Shown here: in pieces, positions 17,508 through 26,834 of the stretch | How the letters are laid out: every line of letters begins with the position of its first letter | Position numbering within the stretch: position 1 is the stretch's first letter | Source of the DNA: Paludibacteraceae bacterium | GTDB taxonomy: Bacteria; Bacteroidota; Bacteroidia; Bacteroidales; Paludibacteraceae | Length of the DNA stretch: 64,000 bases | Assembly: GCA_016283095.1 (NCBI GenBank) | Contig: JAEEMG010000004.1 | Coordinates: 23,988 to 87,987 of the forward strand | Direction of reading: 5' to 3' | The notes under the pieces: generated by a model | Seen by the model: only the letters and a program-made list of their open reading frames with translations | What the model was told of the DNA's origin: nothing | Databases searched by the model: none | Program-made: the position numbers and the translations under genes

Positions 17508-20500
17508 TCAACGAAGGAAGATAATCTTCTTGCCATCTTTTATGTAGATTTTAGCAGGTTGTAATGAAGTGACTCTTCTTCCAAACATATCGTAGATGTA
17601 TCCATCCTTTGGAGTGGTTTGTGAAATCACTTCAATATCTTCAACCTTAGTCAACTCACATTCCTCAAGATCTCCTACCAATGTGCCAAACTCTGCCCAT
17701 CCAGATGCCTCATAATCAGCAAGTGCACTGGCATAGACATGGATGATTGGTTTGGATGAGAAGAGATAGCTTGCGATCGCTGGAGGTGTGGTTGGTTTGA
17801 CATACACATCCTTCACAGCCGACTCATAGAACGCTCCTTGCTGTATTTTCTCCACGTCGGGACCTATAATCACTTTCGACAATTGGGAACAATAAGCGAA
17901 CGCATCAAATCCAATGGATGTCACACCTTCCGGAATCTCTACATCCTGCAAACCTGAACGTGAAAATGCCTGTCGACCAATAGTGTTGACAGATTGAGGA
18001 AGGACTACCGAGCCCAACTTCGCACAATAATAGAAGGAATTTCTGCCTATCTCGTCTGAAGCAGTCGTGTAATCCTCATAATAAGCATCGCCTCCACCGA
18101 CAATCGTAGCTCCGGAAAGATCTATCGACTGTAGTTTCTCTTCATTGATCAATTTGCGAAGATACTGTATGTCTGTACCATTAAGAGGTCCTGTAATCAC
18201 AGCTTTCACCGCTAGAGTTGAAAGTGAATCAGACAGTTTGCCTGGCTCCGTCAGATGGACAATCTCCAATCCGCCCTCCTGTCTGCTCACTTCATGCAAA
18301 GTGCCATCCGCGTCGACGGAATAAATAGCAAATTCTTTGCCAACACAAGAAGGGATGCAGAAACTCAACGTATTAGCGGCATACAGTATTTTACCATCTT
18401 TATCCTGCACCAAGAAGCCGACACCTCCCTTACCATTCATCGCATATAAAGTATCGACCTGCAAATATGCATACTCAGATGGTTCCGCCGAGGCAGAAAT
18501 GAAATCTGTGAACTGGCCCAAATCTCCGCACTGACCTATTTGATCCGAGCCAGCACGTTTTCCATCTTTCGCCACAAGGAAATCCGTCGCAGGAATCTCC
18601 TCCACACGATCCTCAATGAATAGAATCTCCCTGTTCTTCTTCGGATATTTGGAAATCTCCTCCAATGTCTTGTCTATGTCCTCTTGGGTGACGGTGAGGT
18701 CGTATATTCCGTAATCGTCTATTGTCAGGGTGCAAGGTTCAAAGAAACCCCAAGCTGTGAAAAAGTCAGTCAAATCCTCTTGTGCCACCTCACAAACCTT
18801 TCTTACAAACTTCAACGAACTGTTATCTGTGTTCTTCCACAATTCCAACGGATCTTTTCTCAGCTCTTGGAAAAGTGACGGATAAAAAGCAGTGTTTTTC
18901 TCCGCCTGGTGATAGTAGAGATATAGCTGATAGTACATTCTCATTTTGCTGGTGACATCTCTTGAGAAGAAAGGCACATGGTGAGCATAATAGTTCATCG
19001 TTGTCGCAAGCGGATGTCCTTTTGTTGTGGTGACACCGTCGAGATAACAGATCACATTGGAAAATAGATTGTTGGAAACCTCCGTGCAACTCTCCAGATT
19101 GATTGCAGACTGGTTGTTGTGCCCGCATTCATGTCCTGTGCACCAGTCATCCTGTCCGGCCTGCACAACAAAAGAATTACGTATACATTCCACAGAATTG
19201 TAAGATGTGCGGTAAGTTGTTGAGTTTGCATAACCGCTGTCTGATTCCTTACCTTCTATAGCGAAATTAGGATTATTGTAGTATATCGGGAAGATGCTTT
19301 CTCCTCCAGTCAGACGGTAAGGAGCACACGCACGTTTTCCAGAAGCCACCGACTCACAGAATCCCATCAACTCCTTTTCCCAAACGGTAAGGCTATCAAA
19401 CCAGCAAATGCTTCGTTTAATGGAAGTCGGCCAAACTGATTTATAAGTCGACGTCTTAAAATTAAACAGAGCCTCACCACCTTTCACTGTAAACAAATCA
19501 TATGTGGCATTGTTAAGAAGTGCCACGTAGTCGTTGTCGTTATGACGTGCCACATCGTAATAACCATTCACCACTCCACCCTCGACATGAATCTTGATGT
19601 CCGGCCACTCACTTAGCTTTTTCGTTTTCGACCGTGTGTCTGCAGTATACACTATATAATACAACGCATCTTTCTGTCCATCAATGATATTCAATCCCTT
19701 AGTCAGCTTGTGACCAGTCTTGGCATTTCCAATAAGATCGTTGTTGACACAGCCAGCAAAATAGAGCGTCGCATCAGAAGGGATATCCTGATCCACGAAA
19801 ACATATAATGGACTGTCGTCCGACGCATAAATTCCCGTCGGATTACCCATATACGAACCACCTGTAGCCATCATTGCCCCATTCCAATAATTCGCGTCGC
19901 TATACGCTTTATATTCACTGATACGGAATACCTTTTCGTGGGCTGCCCAACTATCGTTTCTGATCTTCATTATCATGTCGGCGATCACTTCAGGAAGATT
20001 GTCATTTTCCATTTCATGCTTCAAACCATCAACACTCATAGACGAGTATTCACTTTTAAGTATGGTACAAGCCTTGTCAACAAAATATTTGTCGAGCAAC
20101 GTCTTCAGAATAGACGACGTCATATCCTGAGGATAAAGTTCTTCCAAATTTCCGACAATAGTACCAAACTCATTCCAGTCGGAATCAGCAAAATCGTCTT
20201 TCATATCCGAGTAGACGCAGATAGTAGGGTTGGAAGAGAACAGATAATAAGTGATGGTAGGTATGGACGAAGATCTCACATAAACCACCTTGACAGAAGA
20301 GCCGAAGAAAACACCCTGCTCCAACTTGTTGGTTTTCCTTCCAAGCACAACAGTGTCCAAAGCGTTGCAATAGGCAAAAGCATCAAACCCCAACGTCGAC
20401 ACCTTATCCGGAATTTCTATTTTCTTTAATCCTGATTTTGAAAAAGCCTTGGATGAAATATACGTGATTGAATTAGGGAGACTAATATATTCCAGTTTTT

Positions 20501-20825
20501 CACACTGATTGAACATACACTCTCCGACAATGTTGTCGTTCGTGGTAAACTCCTCATAGTAGGCGTCACCGCCGCTCACAATGGATGCGTCAGACAAATT
20601 CAAGGATGTAATGTTTCCATTGTTTATTTGTTGACGAAGATATTTTATATCAGAGCCGTTGATCGCACCATTTATTTTGACATTCTTGTCCATTGTTGTC
20701 AACTGAGAGGAAAGGATGCCAGGCTGTGGCACGCTGACTATCGTTTCCGCCCATAAGGAAGAAACGCCACAGATGGCGAAAATAAACAAAATCGCCAAAG
20801 TCTTTATAGTATGATTTGCTTCCAT
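17508..20825 (-). CDS. Secreted M60-like (enhancin-type) metallopeptidase with flanking LRR modules
   Basis: 1105 residues. A signal peptide (about 1-26) precedes a BSPA-type LRR_5 module (about 45-225). The peptidase M60-like domain follows; its zinc site is HECGH at about residues 565-569, with a downstream Glu at about 578 or 582 as third ligand. A region preceding the zinc site (PTGIYASDDSPLYVFVDQD) is typical of M60. After it comes a second LRR module (about 868-1065) closely similar to the first, both containing GGDAYYE and AFAYC segments. The C-terminal sorting-like tail is YIYDMFGRRVTSLQPAKIYIKDGKK. M60 enzymes often cut mucin-type glycoproteins; that role here is inference. The start ATG is complementary to 20823-20825. 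Confidence 0.88.
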   Translation of the reverse strand: MEANHTIKTLAILFIFAICGVSSLWAETIVSVPQPGILSSQLTTMDKNVKINGAINGSDIKYLRQQINNGNITSLNLSDASIVSGGDAYYEEFTTNDNIVGECMFNQCEKLEYISLPNSITYISSKAFSKSGLKKIEIPDKVSTLGFDAFAYCNALDTVVLGRKTNKLEQGVFFGSSVKVVYVRSSSIPTITYYLFSSNPTICVYSDMKDDFADSDWNEFGTIVGNLEELYPQDMTSSILKTLLDKYFVDKACTILKSEYSSMSVDGLKHEMENDNLPEVIADMIMKIRNDSWAAHEKVFRISEYKAYSDANYWNGAMMATGGSYMGNPTGIYASDDSPLYVFVDQDIPSDATLYFAGCVNNDLIGNAKTGHKLTKGLNIIDGQKDALYYIVYTADTRSKTKKLSEWPDIKIHVEGGVVNGYYDVARHNDNDYVALLNNATYDLFTVKGGEALFNFKTSTYKSVWPTSIKRSICWFDSLTVWEKELMGFCESVASGKRACAPYRLTGGESIFPIYYNNPNFAIEGKESDSGYANSTTYRTSYNSVECIRNSFVVQAGQDDWCTGHECGHNNQSAINLESCTEVSNNLFSNVICYLDGVTTTKGHPLATTMNYYAHHVPFFSRDVTSKMRMYYQLYLYYHQAEKNTAFYPSLFQELRKDPLELWKNTDNSSLKFVRKVCEVAQEDLTDFFTAWGFFEPCTLTIDDYGIYDLTVTQEDIDKTLEEISKYPKKNREILFIEDRVEEIPATDFLVAKDGKRAGSDQIGQCGDLGQFTDFISASAEPSEYAYLQVDTLYAMNGKGGVGFLVQDKDGKILYAANTLSFCIPSCVGKEFAIYSVDADGTLHEVSRQEGGLEIVHLTEPGKLSDSLSTLAVKAVITGPLNGTDIQYLRKLINEEKLQSIDLSGATIVGGGDAYYEDYTTASDEIGRNSFYYCAKLGSVVLPQSVNTIGRQAFSRSGLQDVEIPEGVTSIGFDAFAYCSQLSKVIIGPDVEKIQQGAFYESAVKDVYVKPTTPPAIASYLFSSKPIIHVYASALADYEASGWAEFGTLVGDLEECELTKVEDIEVISQTTPKDGYIYDMFGRRVTSLQPAKIYIKDGKKIIFLR

Positions 20826-20982
20826 AATTAAACCCTTTTGATTGCACTTAATTATTTTTCAGACTCGCAAAGTAGATTTTTTCTTTGACAATCCCAAACG
20901 GATCAACCGGTTATTACCAAAACCATGTTGACAAACATTTTGTTTTTTATACTCTGCCCAATTCAGCGACACCACCTCCCAA

Positions 20983-21040
20983 CTGCGAGCCAAAGGCGGG
21001 CAAATATAAAAACCACAGAGGATAGAAGTTCTTAGAGAAA
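20983..21040 (-). repeat. REP-like hairpin repeat, degenerate copy
   Basis: CTGCGAGCCAAAGGCGGGC keeps the GCC/GGC stem and the GA mismatch. The following tail (CACAGAG ... TTAGAGAAAG) matches the tail of the copy at 56201-56262. The second hairpin is missing. Confidence 0.6.
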
Positions 21041-21159
21041 GTCTACGACTTTTTTTGAGGGGAAAGAGATAGGAAGCCAGTCAGGATGGGGAAATGCCTT
21101 TTCTATGAATCTTCATTATTGCAAATCTGCAGATTACAATTCGTCAAAACCACATTTAT

Positions 21160-21237
21160 GGAATTTTGTGAAAATTCAGTCTAAAATAGTCGGAATTTTG
21201 TGAAAACTGAAACAAAAACTATTGGAATTTTGTGGAA
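21160..21237 (+). repeat. Direct repeat with 32-bp period upstream of the LRR gene
   Basis: GGAATTTTGTGAAAA occurs at 21160 and 21192, and GGAATTTTGTGGAA at 21224, so the starts are exactly 32 bp apart. The 17-bp stretches between them are only partly alike. The spacing is close to three helical turns, which suits a set of protein sites on one DNA face. It ends 77 bp before the LRR gene start. Confidence 0.75.
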
Positions 21238-21313
21238 TTGGTTTGATATATGATTGAGAAATAGATACATTTATAAAAAAAACTGTTATAAGAAATCTGA
21301 ACACTTGAACATC

Positions 21314-23740
21314 ATGCTAAAAAAGATAATTATATTAATTGCGACATTCGTGCTATGCATACCTTTACTTGCCAGCAGACCAGCTCCTGAATTGCAGTAT
21401 AAGATTTTGACTGATTCCACTGCAGAAGTGATGGGAGGAGATTCCCTTGCACGACAATACCCTATTCCTATTTCCATGTGTGCTCAGTTTACACCATACT
21501 ACTTTTCAAACGAAGACGCTTATTCTATACGAATTCCTTCTAAAGTGGCAATTAACGGAAAAACATATTCCGTCACCAGTATCGGAGACAAAGCGTTCTA
21601 CAATTGCAACAAACTGAAACATATCAAAATTCCGTCTACCATCACCAACATCGGGAACGGAGCATTCTCCGGATGTATCAAATTATCAAAAATAAAAATA
21701 CCGCAAAAAGTTTCTGCAATTGGGAAAGAAGCATTTTGGCTATGTGTGAACTTGAGCAATATAGAAATGCCTAGAACAGTTTCATATATCGGAGATATGG
21801 CATTTCAACAATGTCCTAGATTGAAAAAAATTGAGATTCCTAACGGGATAACAAAAATAGAAGAATCTACGTTTGGGAATTGTTTTAGATTGGAGAAAAT
21901 AAAAATTCCATCAAGCGTCATAGAAATCGGAGAAATGGCATTTGAAAATTGTAATGGTTTGGAAAGCATAGAGATTCCTTCCAATGTCTCCATAATTGGA
22001 CATTCCGCATTTGCATATTGCAGTAGTTTGAAAAGGATCAATTTACCTTCTCACATTACCCGCATAGAAGATCTTACGTTTTGCGGATGCACAGGATTGA
22101 CCTATGTATATATTCCATCAAGTGTCACCAGCATAGGAGGATATGCATTTCTTGGATGCAAAGAATTATCCTCTATTGACATTCCCTCAAACGTCACTAG
22201 GATAGAAGAAGGCGCATTTTGGGGATGTGACAGTTTGAATACCATTACTATTCCTTCAAATATCAAATATGTTGGACATTCCGCATTTGGGAAAAGTAAA
22301 ATCGTACCAGACAGTAACGGGACTCACCTTTTATGGACAGATGTAATATTATATAACAAAGAAAAAACAAAAATCATTTCTGTCTCTAACAATATCCAAG
22401 GTGATTTTAGAATTCCAGAGAACATCACTTCCATCGGAGAAGACGCATTTAATGGATGCGAAGGTTTGACAAGTATAATAATTCCTTCCAGTGTCACCAG
22501 TATCGGAAAAAATGCGTTTAAAGGATGCAAGGGATTGAAAGATCTAAAGATTCCAATAAGTATCACAAAAATAGAGAGCGGCACATTTTCTCAATGTTCT
22601 GATTTGGAAACCATAGAGATTCCGGCAACCATTGATAGCATCGGAAATTTTGCTTTTTCTGGTTGTTCTAAACTGACACATATAAATCTTCCACCAAACA
22701 TCACACGCATCAATGAAAATACATTTGCAAATTGTGAAAGTTTAACTGACATTGAAATTCCATCAAAAGTCAAAAGCATAGGGGAAGGAGCATTTTCAAA
22801 CTGTCTCGCTCTCAAACATATAGTGATACCTCCAAGTGTTGACAGTATAGCAAACAGAACATTTGACAGATGCGAAAATCTAACTCATGTAGAAATTCCT
22901 TCAAGTGTCACCAGTATCGGGGATATGGCATTTTGGTTTTGTAGTAATTTGAAAAATATAGATATTCCTTCAAGCGTCACTAGAATTGGGGATCGTGCAT
23001 TCAGACTTTGCGGGCTAACTAGTATAAACCTCACATCTAATCTTATCGACATAGGGAACGATGCATTTGATGATTGTGACTCACTCGCAAATATAATTGT
23101 GGATGAAGCAAACCCCAACTATTCATCTGAAAGCGGAATATTATATAACAAAGCAAAAACTCAGATAATTTTTGTGCCAAAAGGAATCAAAGGGGAAATA
23201 TCCATGCCTTCTAGTGTAACGAAAATTGATGCTTATGCATTTTTCGAACGAGAAAAAATAAAAAGCATAGAGATTCCAGCAAGTGTAGACAGTATTGGGA
23301 AATGTGCTTTTAATTATTGCAATAATTTGACTTACATAAGAATTCCTAAAAATGTCATATTCATCGGGGAAAATGCATTGAATAACTGTGAGTGTCTGAC
23401 AAACATAGATGTAGCATCAGATAATCCTAACTACACTAGCGAAAATGGGATATTATATAATAAAAACAAAACTGAAATAATATGCTTTCCAGGAGGAATA
23501 TCTGGAAAATTCACAATACCATCAGGTGTAACCAAAATAAGGGACTATGCATTTACTAGCTGCGAAAAACTCACATACGTTGAGGTTCCGCCTAATGTAA
23601 CACAAATAGAGCCAAATGCATTTTATATGTGTTTCAACCTTGACATAGTAATCAAAAGGCAAACTGGCAAAAAGAAATCTAATAAGTATCCATTATATAA
23701 AGATTTCTTTTGTTGTAAGTCCGTAACATACACAAAATAA
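21314..23740 (+). CDS. BSPA-like leucine-rich-repeat surface protein
   Basis: 808 residues from the ATG at 21314, which begins a signal peptide (MLKKIIILIATFVLCIPLLAS); the frame is open from 21254 but the extra residues are basic and not signal-like. Nearly the whole mature protein is about 30 tandem LRR_5 (BspA/TpLRR) repeats of about 23 residues, each with variants of xLTSIxIPSSVTxIGxxAFxxC. Three repeats are interrupted by a segment of the type NPNYxSExGILYNKxKTxII. There is no C-terminal sorting tail. Proteins of this type have been linked to adhesion or host and partner binding, but the ligand here is unknown. The window also has this repeat type in the adjacent divergent M60-like protein. 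Confidence 0.9.
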   Translation: MLKKIIILIATFVLCIPLLASRPAPELQYKILTDSTAEVMGGDSLARQYPIPISMCAQFTPYYFSNEDAYSIRIPSKVAINGKTYSVTSIGDKAFYNCNKLKHIKIPSTITNIGNGAFSGCIKLSKIKIPQKVSAIGKEAFWLCVNLSNIEMPRTVSYIGDMAFQQCPRLKKIEIPNGITKIEESTFGNCFRLEKIKIPSSVIEIGEMAFENCNGLESIEIPSNVSIIGHSAFAYCSSLKRINLPSHITRIEDLTFCGCTGLTYVYIPSSVTSIGGYAFLGCKELSSIDIPSNVTRIEEGAFWGCDSLNTITIPSNIKYVGHSAFGKSKIVPDSNGTHLLWTDVILYNKEKTKIISVSNNIQGDFRIPENITSIGEDAFNGCEGLTSIIIPSSVTSIGKNAFKGCKGLKDLKIPISITKIESGTFSQCSDLETIEIPATIDSIGNFAFSGCSKLTHINLPPNITRINENTFANCESLTDIEIPSKVKSIGEGAFSNCLALKHIVIPPSVDSIANRTFDRCENLTHVEIPSSVTSIGDMAFWFCSNLKNIDIPSSVTRIGDRAFRLCGLTSINLTSNLIDIGNDAFDDCDSLANIIVDEANPNYSSESGILYNKAKTQIIFVPKGIKGEISMPSSVTKIDAYAFFEREKIKSIEIPASVDSIGKCAFNYCNNLTYIRIPKNVIFIGENALNNCECLTNIDVASDNPNYTSENGILYNKNKTEIICFPGGISGKFTIPSGVTKIRDYAFTSCEKLTYVEVPPNVTQIEPNAFYMCFNLDIVIKRQTGKKKSNKYPLYKDFFCCKSVTYTK

Positions 23741-23772
23741 AATCCGCACCATCCATAAGGACGATGCGGATT
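23741..23772. terminator. Bidirectional terminator between convergent genes
   Basis: AATCCGCA (23741-23748) pairs with TGCGGATT (23765-23772), with a mostly paired upper stem. On the minus strand it is followed by TTTATTTTG, which suits termination of the esterase transcript. Confidence 0.7.
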
Positions 23773-23800
23773 CACACGCTAAAAATAAGTTTATAGAAAT

Positions 23801-24802
23801 TTATTCGTGGAAGAAGTATGGTAGTCCATCATACACATAGTGTCTCACATAACCCCACCAGTGAGTCAAACCTGGGGCTACCATAAAGTATAGATTACCC
23901 TTTGAGAAATCAGAAGTATAGACGAAGTTGCTGCTGTTCTTCATCGCCTGAATCTGTGGATTCTCGTTAGGGTATGCGATATCATCAGAACCAGTTGCCG
24001 CGAAAATGAAATAGTCACGGGTTGTAAAACCTGATTTGGCGATAGCATCGTCGATTGTACGTGCCTTGTCCTGACCAGAGTTACAGCCATTACACCAAAG
24101 GTCTCCACTTAGAGGCATGAAATATGTGCAGATATCCAAGCAATACAAGAAAACATTCCATGTGGATACACATCCCATAGAGAATCCTCCGTATGCACGG
24201 TGACGACGGGATGCCTTAATGTCGGCTTCCGAAGTAGACTCCGCATAAGTGGAGTATTTGCCCTCAACGAAAGGAATCACACTTGCACGGAACTCCTCAT
24301 AAAAGTTTTGAGCCTCGCTACCGTTTCCATTGAAAGTAGGAGTAACCACAATAAGAGGTTCCAATTCACCGTTCATGATCATGTGGTCGAGGATATTCTG
24401 TAGCATGACATCATTACCAAAGATAGTGTTCTCATTCTCACTTCCACCATGCATCAGATAAAGGATATTGTACTTTTTGTTCTCGTCGTAACCATAAGGC
24501 ACATACACCTTCAAAGTCTTGTTACCTCTGATACCATTATAGTATTCAGTGACAACACGTCCTGCCTGCTGGCAACCGTTCAGATACTCATTTGGTGCAG
24601 CATGGTACTGCAAGTTAGCGTCATAATTATAAGGCACCTTTGGCTCCTCAACTGGTTCCTGTACAGCTGGTGCATGGAAGACAACGCTGTCTGGAGTCTC
24701 ATCCATAGAGAAGCGTAACTGACCATCTTTGTAGATATATAGTTGAGCACTGGCAAACAGACCGCAAGCCAATAATGCTGCAGTGAATAGAATCTTTTTC
24801 AT
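23801..24802 (-). CDS. Secreted CE1-type esterase (feruloyl/acetyl esterase-like)
   Basis: 333 residues. A signal peptide (MKKILFTAALLACGLFASA) and a short linker lead into an alpha/beta-hydrolase of the esterase-D/CE1 type. It has KTLKVYVPYGYDENKKYNILYLMHGG with the oxyanion region, the nucleophile elbow GGFSMG (Ser about 206), a candidate acid in TGSDDIAY, and a C-terminal His in GLTHWWGYV. Such domains often remove feruloyl or acetyl groups from xylan, which would fit the GH51 and GH9 genes nearby; the exact ester is unproven. It lies 2 nt after the gene at 24805, so they form an operon. Confidence 0.85.
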   Translation of the reverse strand: MKKILFTAALLACGLFASAQLYIYKDGQLRFSMDETPDSVVFHAPAVQEPVEEPKVPYNYDANLQYHAAPNEYLNGCQQAGRVVTEYYNGIRGNKTLKVYVPYGYDENKKYNILYLMHGGSENENTIFGNDVMLQNILDHMIMNGELEPLIVVTPTFNGNGSEAQNFYEEFRASVIPFVEGKYSTYAESTSEADIKASRRHRAYGGFSMGCVSTWNVFLYCLDICTYFMPLSGDLWCNGCNSGQDKARTIDDAIAKSGFTTRDYFIFAATGSDDIAYPNENPQIQAMKNSSNFVYTSDFSKGNLYFMVAPGLTHWWGYVRHYVYDGLPYFFHE

Positions 24803-24804
24803 AG

Positions 24805-25272
24805 TTATTTCTTAATAAGTTTGATGGTTGAATTTCCTGCGACGACGAGATACTGACCATCGGCAAGATGACTGACATTGATTACGGAAGATTGGCTGAC
24901 AAGCACGAGTGTTCCCACCATATTGTAGATTTTGACAGATTCTCCATCTGCCAAACCTACAATCTTAATGGTTTCTTCCGCAGGATTAGGAAAGATTTGA
25001 ATTGAAGACCCCGATGACCGGTCATCAACCTTTGTTAATACTCCTTCGGAAAAAATAATCTTTTGTGTGTTTGAGAGGATTCCGAAGTCCTTGGATTCTC
25101 CATTGTTGTAAACGAATGTCATATTGCCACTGTTGTCGAAAGCGATTTTGGAGAGTTTCTCCATCTGTTCTTTCGCATCCTTACCGTCAAGATACTCCAC
25201 GGTCAGAATAGTGTCAGCATTGGCAAAATAACAAGACAACAAGGAAAACACGCCAATTAGTGTTTTTCTCAT
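24805..25272 (-). CDS. Small secreted protein with type IX secretion-type C-terminal domain
   Basis: 155 residues: signal peptide (about 1-19), a short beta-rich N-terminal part, then a C-terminal module beginning IQIFPNPAEETIKIVGL and ending GQYLVVAGNSTIKLIKK. The PNPAxxxIxI start is the hallmark of the secretion-system C-terminal sorting domain of Bacteroidota. There is hardly any cargo apart from about 70 residues (YLDGKDAKEQMEKLSKIAFDN, a pattern also seen in other Bacteroidales exported proteins). It is first in the operon with the esterase. Function unknown. Confidence 0.75.
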   Translation of the reverse strand: MRKTLIGVFSLLSCYFANADTILTVEYLDGKDAKEQMEKLSKIAFDNSGNMTFVYNNGESKDFGILSNTQKIIFSEGVLTKVDDRSSGSSIQIFPNPAEETIKIVGLADGESVKIYNMVGTLVLVSQSSVINVSHLADGQYLVVAGNSTIKLIKK

Positions 25273-25506
25273 AGTACAAATTGTAATGGTAACTCTCCTG
25301 TGTAAGAGACGTTACAGAGTTTTAAGTAAATTAAGTTTTCACCGCAATCTTACAATTTTTGATTTGTTGCGACTATGACTCTAATTGGAAATTTCTTGCA
25401 CAGATGAGATAATCCATAAGTATGACGAGATTTTCGGCAGAAAAAAAATAATTCATAATGCATAATTCGTAATTGATGGGAAACACGTCTACGAATTTTA
25501 ATTTGA

Positions 25507-25600
25507 CCGTAGGGACGATCCATTGTGGTCGCCCTGACTTGGATATAAACGTAGAAATGTCTCAATACGATGTAGAGATGCATGTCCATGTGACTCTACA
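25507..25600. repeat. Degenerate GTAGGGACG / GTAGAGATG palindromes
   Basis: GTAGGGACGA at 25508 is answered by GGTCGCCCTG near 25530. GTAGAG at 25571 is answered by CTCTAC about 22 nt later. Both carry the GTAG foot seen with REP hairpins and with the palindromes inside the RAYT gene. Confidence 0.55.
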
Positions 25601-25652
25601 GAGGGGCATTCTCCAATTACGTCGTTAGCTGTTTTACATCGGTAGAAAAAAA

Positions 25653-25675
25653 TAAGACGGGAGGATCCCGTCTTA
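25653..25675 (-). terminator. Intrinsic terminator of the glnS-to-ureohydrolase cluster
   Basis: AAGACGGGA / TCCCGTCTT (25654-25662, 25666-25674) is a perfect 9-bp stem with a 3-nt loop. On the minus strand it is followed by ATTTTTTTC. Confidence 0.88.
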
Positions 25676-25712
25676 CCATTAAATCTATTTATTTCCCCTT
25701 TTCATCGGGATT

Positions 25713-26831
25713 TTATCTCATAAAATGTCTGAACCAGATTTCCGGAACCTCTCTATTTGTCAATGCCACGTAGTCGGATTCTTTGCATGAGACGATGCGG
25801 TTGCCATCACGGCCTGGTATCTCCACCCACCATCTTCCGTTCAATGGGTTAGTGTAGAATTTCACCTCTGTATTTGTGCGAGTGTCAAAAACTATCGACT
25901 TGCGATAATTGTTTATATTGTTCACCGGATAATCATTGTATCGATGATCCACACCATGAAGATAATGCCACACAATCTGGGCAGAAAGGGCAAGTGAAGA
26001 CTCATTTTGGGCGTATACATCGGAGATATAGAACACAGAGGATCTATCGCTCAGTCCCGCAAGTTTCGCCAAATGACATGCTTCTTCTCCATACAATCCG
26101 TTTGGCATTGCAATACATGACGGCATATCAGCGTTGCGAACCGCACGTGCCGAAATAGAGAAAAGATCATTGTCACGAAGCAACGGCTCTATATTCTGCA
26201 CATTATCCTGTACATCCGCCAAACGAGTGAAGCATATATGCTGGTCGTCAGCCCTCGATATTTTATCTTCTGAACACAGGTATGTCTGATAGCCTAACAC
26301 ATCTATACAATCTACCTGCTTGATCTTTTCTATTTCATCAAAAGAAGACAACACTCCTCCACTCTTTTCGAGTTCATCAACACCACTTAACGTAAGCAAC
26401 GAGTCGACCTTGACAATATTGATTTTCCCGATGGATTGGCTCATTCCTTTCACAATTGGCAGGTTGCAATAATCGCCACCTCCAATAATTACGACCTTCT
26501 TTCCAGCTTCGACAAGTATCGAGACAACGTCTGCGACAGCAGCCATTGGCGACTGATCATCTTTAACATTGACATTGCCCAAATCAGCGATTCTCACATT
26601 GTGGAAATCTCCACACAGACGGTAAAGATATTTTCTCACACCATCTGGAGCATCAGCTGTCGACGGATTATATTTTTGAGATCCCCATGCTGACGGTATG
26701 CCCACAATGGCCACATCATAATCGTCGGAACATGCTGAAATGAACGATGAAAAGTCATTCGCATCGTCGAAATAATGAAGAGGGATATTCTCCACCTCTG
26801 GTTTTCTGAAATATGCTTTTATATCCTCCAT
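25713..26831 (-). CDS. Ureohydrolase-fold protein lacking metal ligands (probable pseudoenzyme)
   Basis: 372 residues, no signal peptide. The order of strands resembles the arginase/agmatinase/formimidoylglutamase superfamily: VAIVGIPSAWGS near residue 41, KKVVIIGGGDYCNLP near 115, INIVKVDSLLTLSG near 138, SISARAVRNADMPS near 230. In active enzymes these positions read GGDHS, DAHxD and DxDxxDP and supply the manganese ligands. Here the His and most of the Asp ligands are replaced, so hydrolysis of guanidino compounds is unlikely. A C-terminal extension (about 315-372) with WWVEIPGRDGNRIVSC is not part of the classic fold. It follows the RluA-type gene by 3 nt and is last in a long cluster. 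A binding or regulatory role is only a guess. Confidence 0.78.
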   Translation of the reverse strand: MEDIKAYFRKPEVENIPLHYFDDANDFSSFISACSDDYDVAIVGIPSAWGSQKYNPSTADAPDGVRKYLYRLCGDFHNVRIADLGNVNVKDDQSPMAAVADVVSILVEAGKKVVIIGGGDYCNLPIVKGMSQSIGKINIVKVDSLLTLSGVDELEKSGGVLSSFDEIEKIKQVDCIDVLGYQTYLCSEDKISRADDQHICFTRLADVQDNVQNIEPLLRDNDLFSISARAVRNADMPSCIAMPNGLYGEEACHLAKLAGLSDRSSVFYISDVYAQNESSLALSAQIVWHYLHGVDHRYNDYPVNNINNYRKSIVFDTRTNTEVKFYTNPLNGRWWVEIPGRDGNRIVSCKESDYVALTNREVPEIWFRHFMR

Positions 26832-26834
26832 TTC

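Larger units (their letters stand above)
20826..21313. other. Intergenic region between divergent secreted-protein genes
   Basis: This 488-bp gap holds a degenerate REP-like copy (20983-21040) and a direct repeat with a 32-bp period (21160-21237). No confident -7 box was recognised for either gene. Confidence 0.5.
25273..25712. other. Intergenic region with degenerate palindromes and a terminator
   Basis: This 440-bp gap lies between two minus-strand units. It holds an AT-rich tract with repeated ATAATTC-like words (25450-25475), REP-like palindromes (25507-25600) and the terminator at 25653-25675. No gene was seen. Confidence 0.5.

Noticed and set aside
21160..21255. CRISPR-like array (15-bp repeats with 17-bp gaps)
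   Set aside because: Only two full and one partial unit, the spacers are partly alike, the unit is too short and no cas gene is present.
24805..25272. Toxin or effector with a type IX sorting domain
   Set aside because: The part before the sorting-like domain is only about 70 residues and shows no toxin or enzyme motif.
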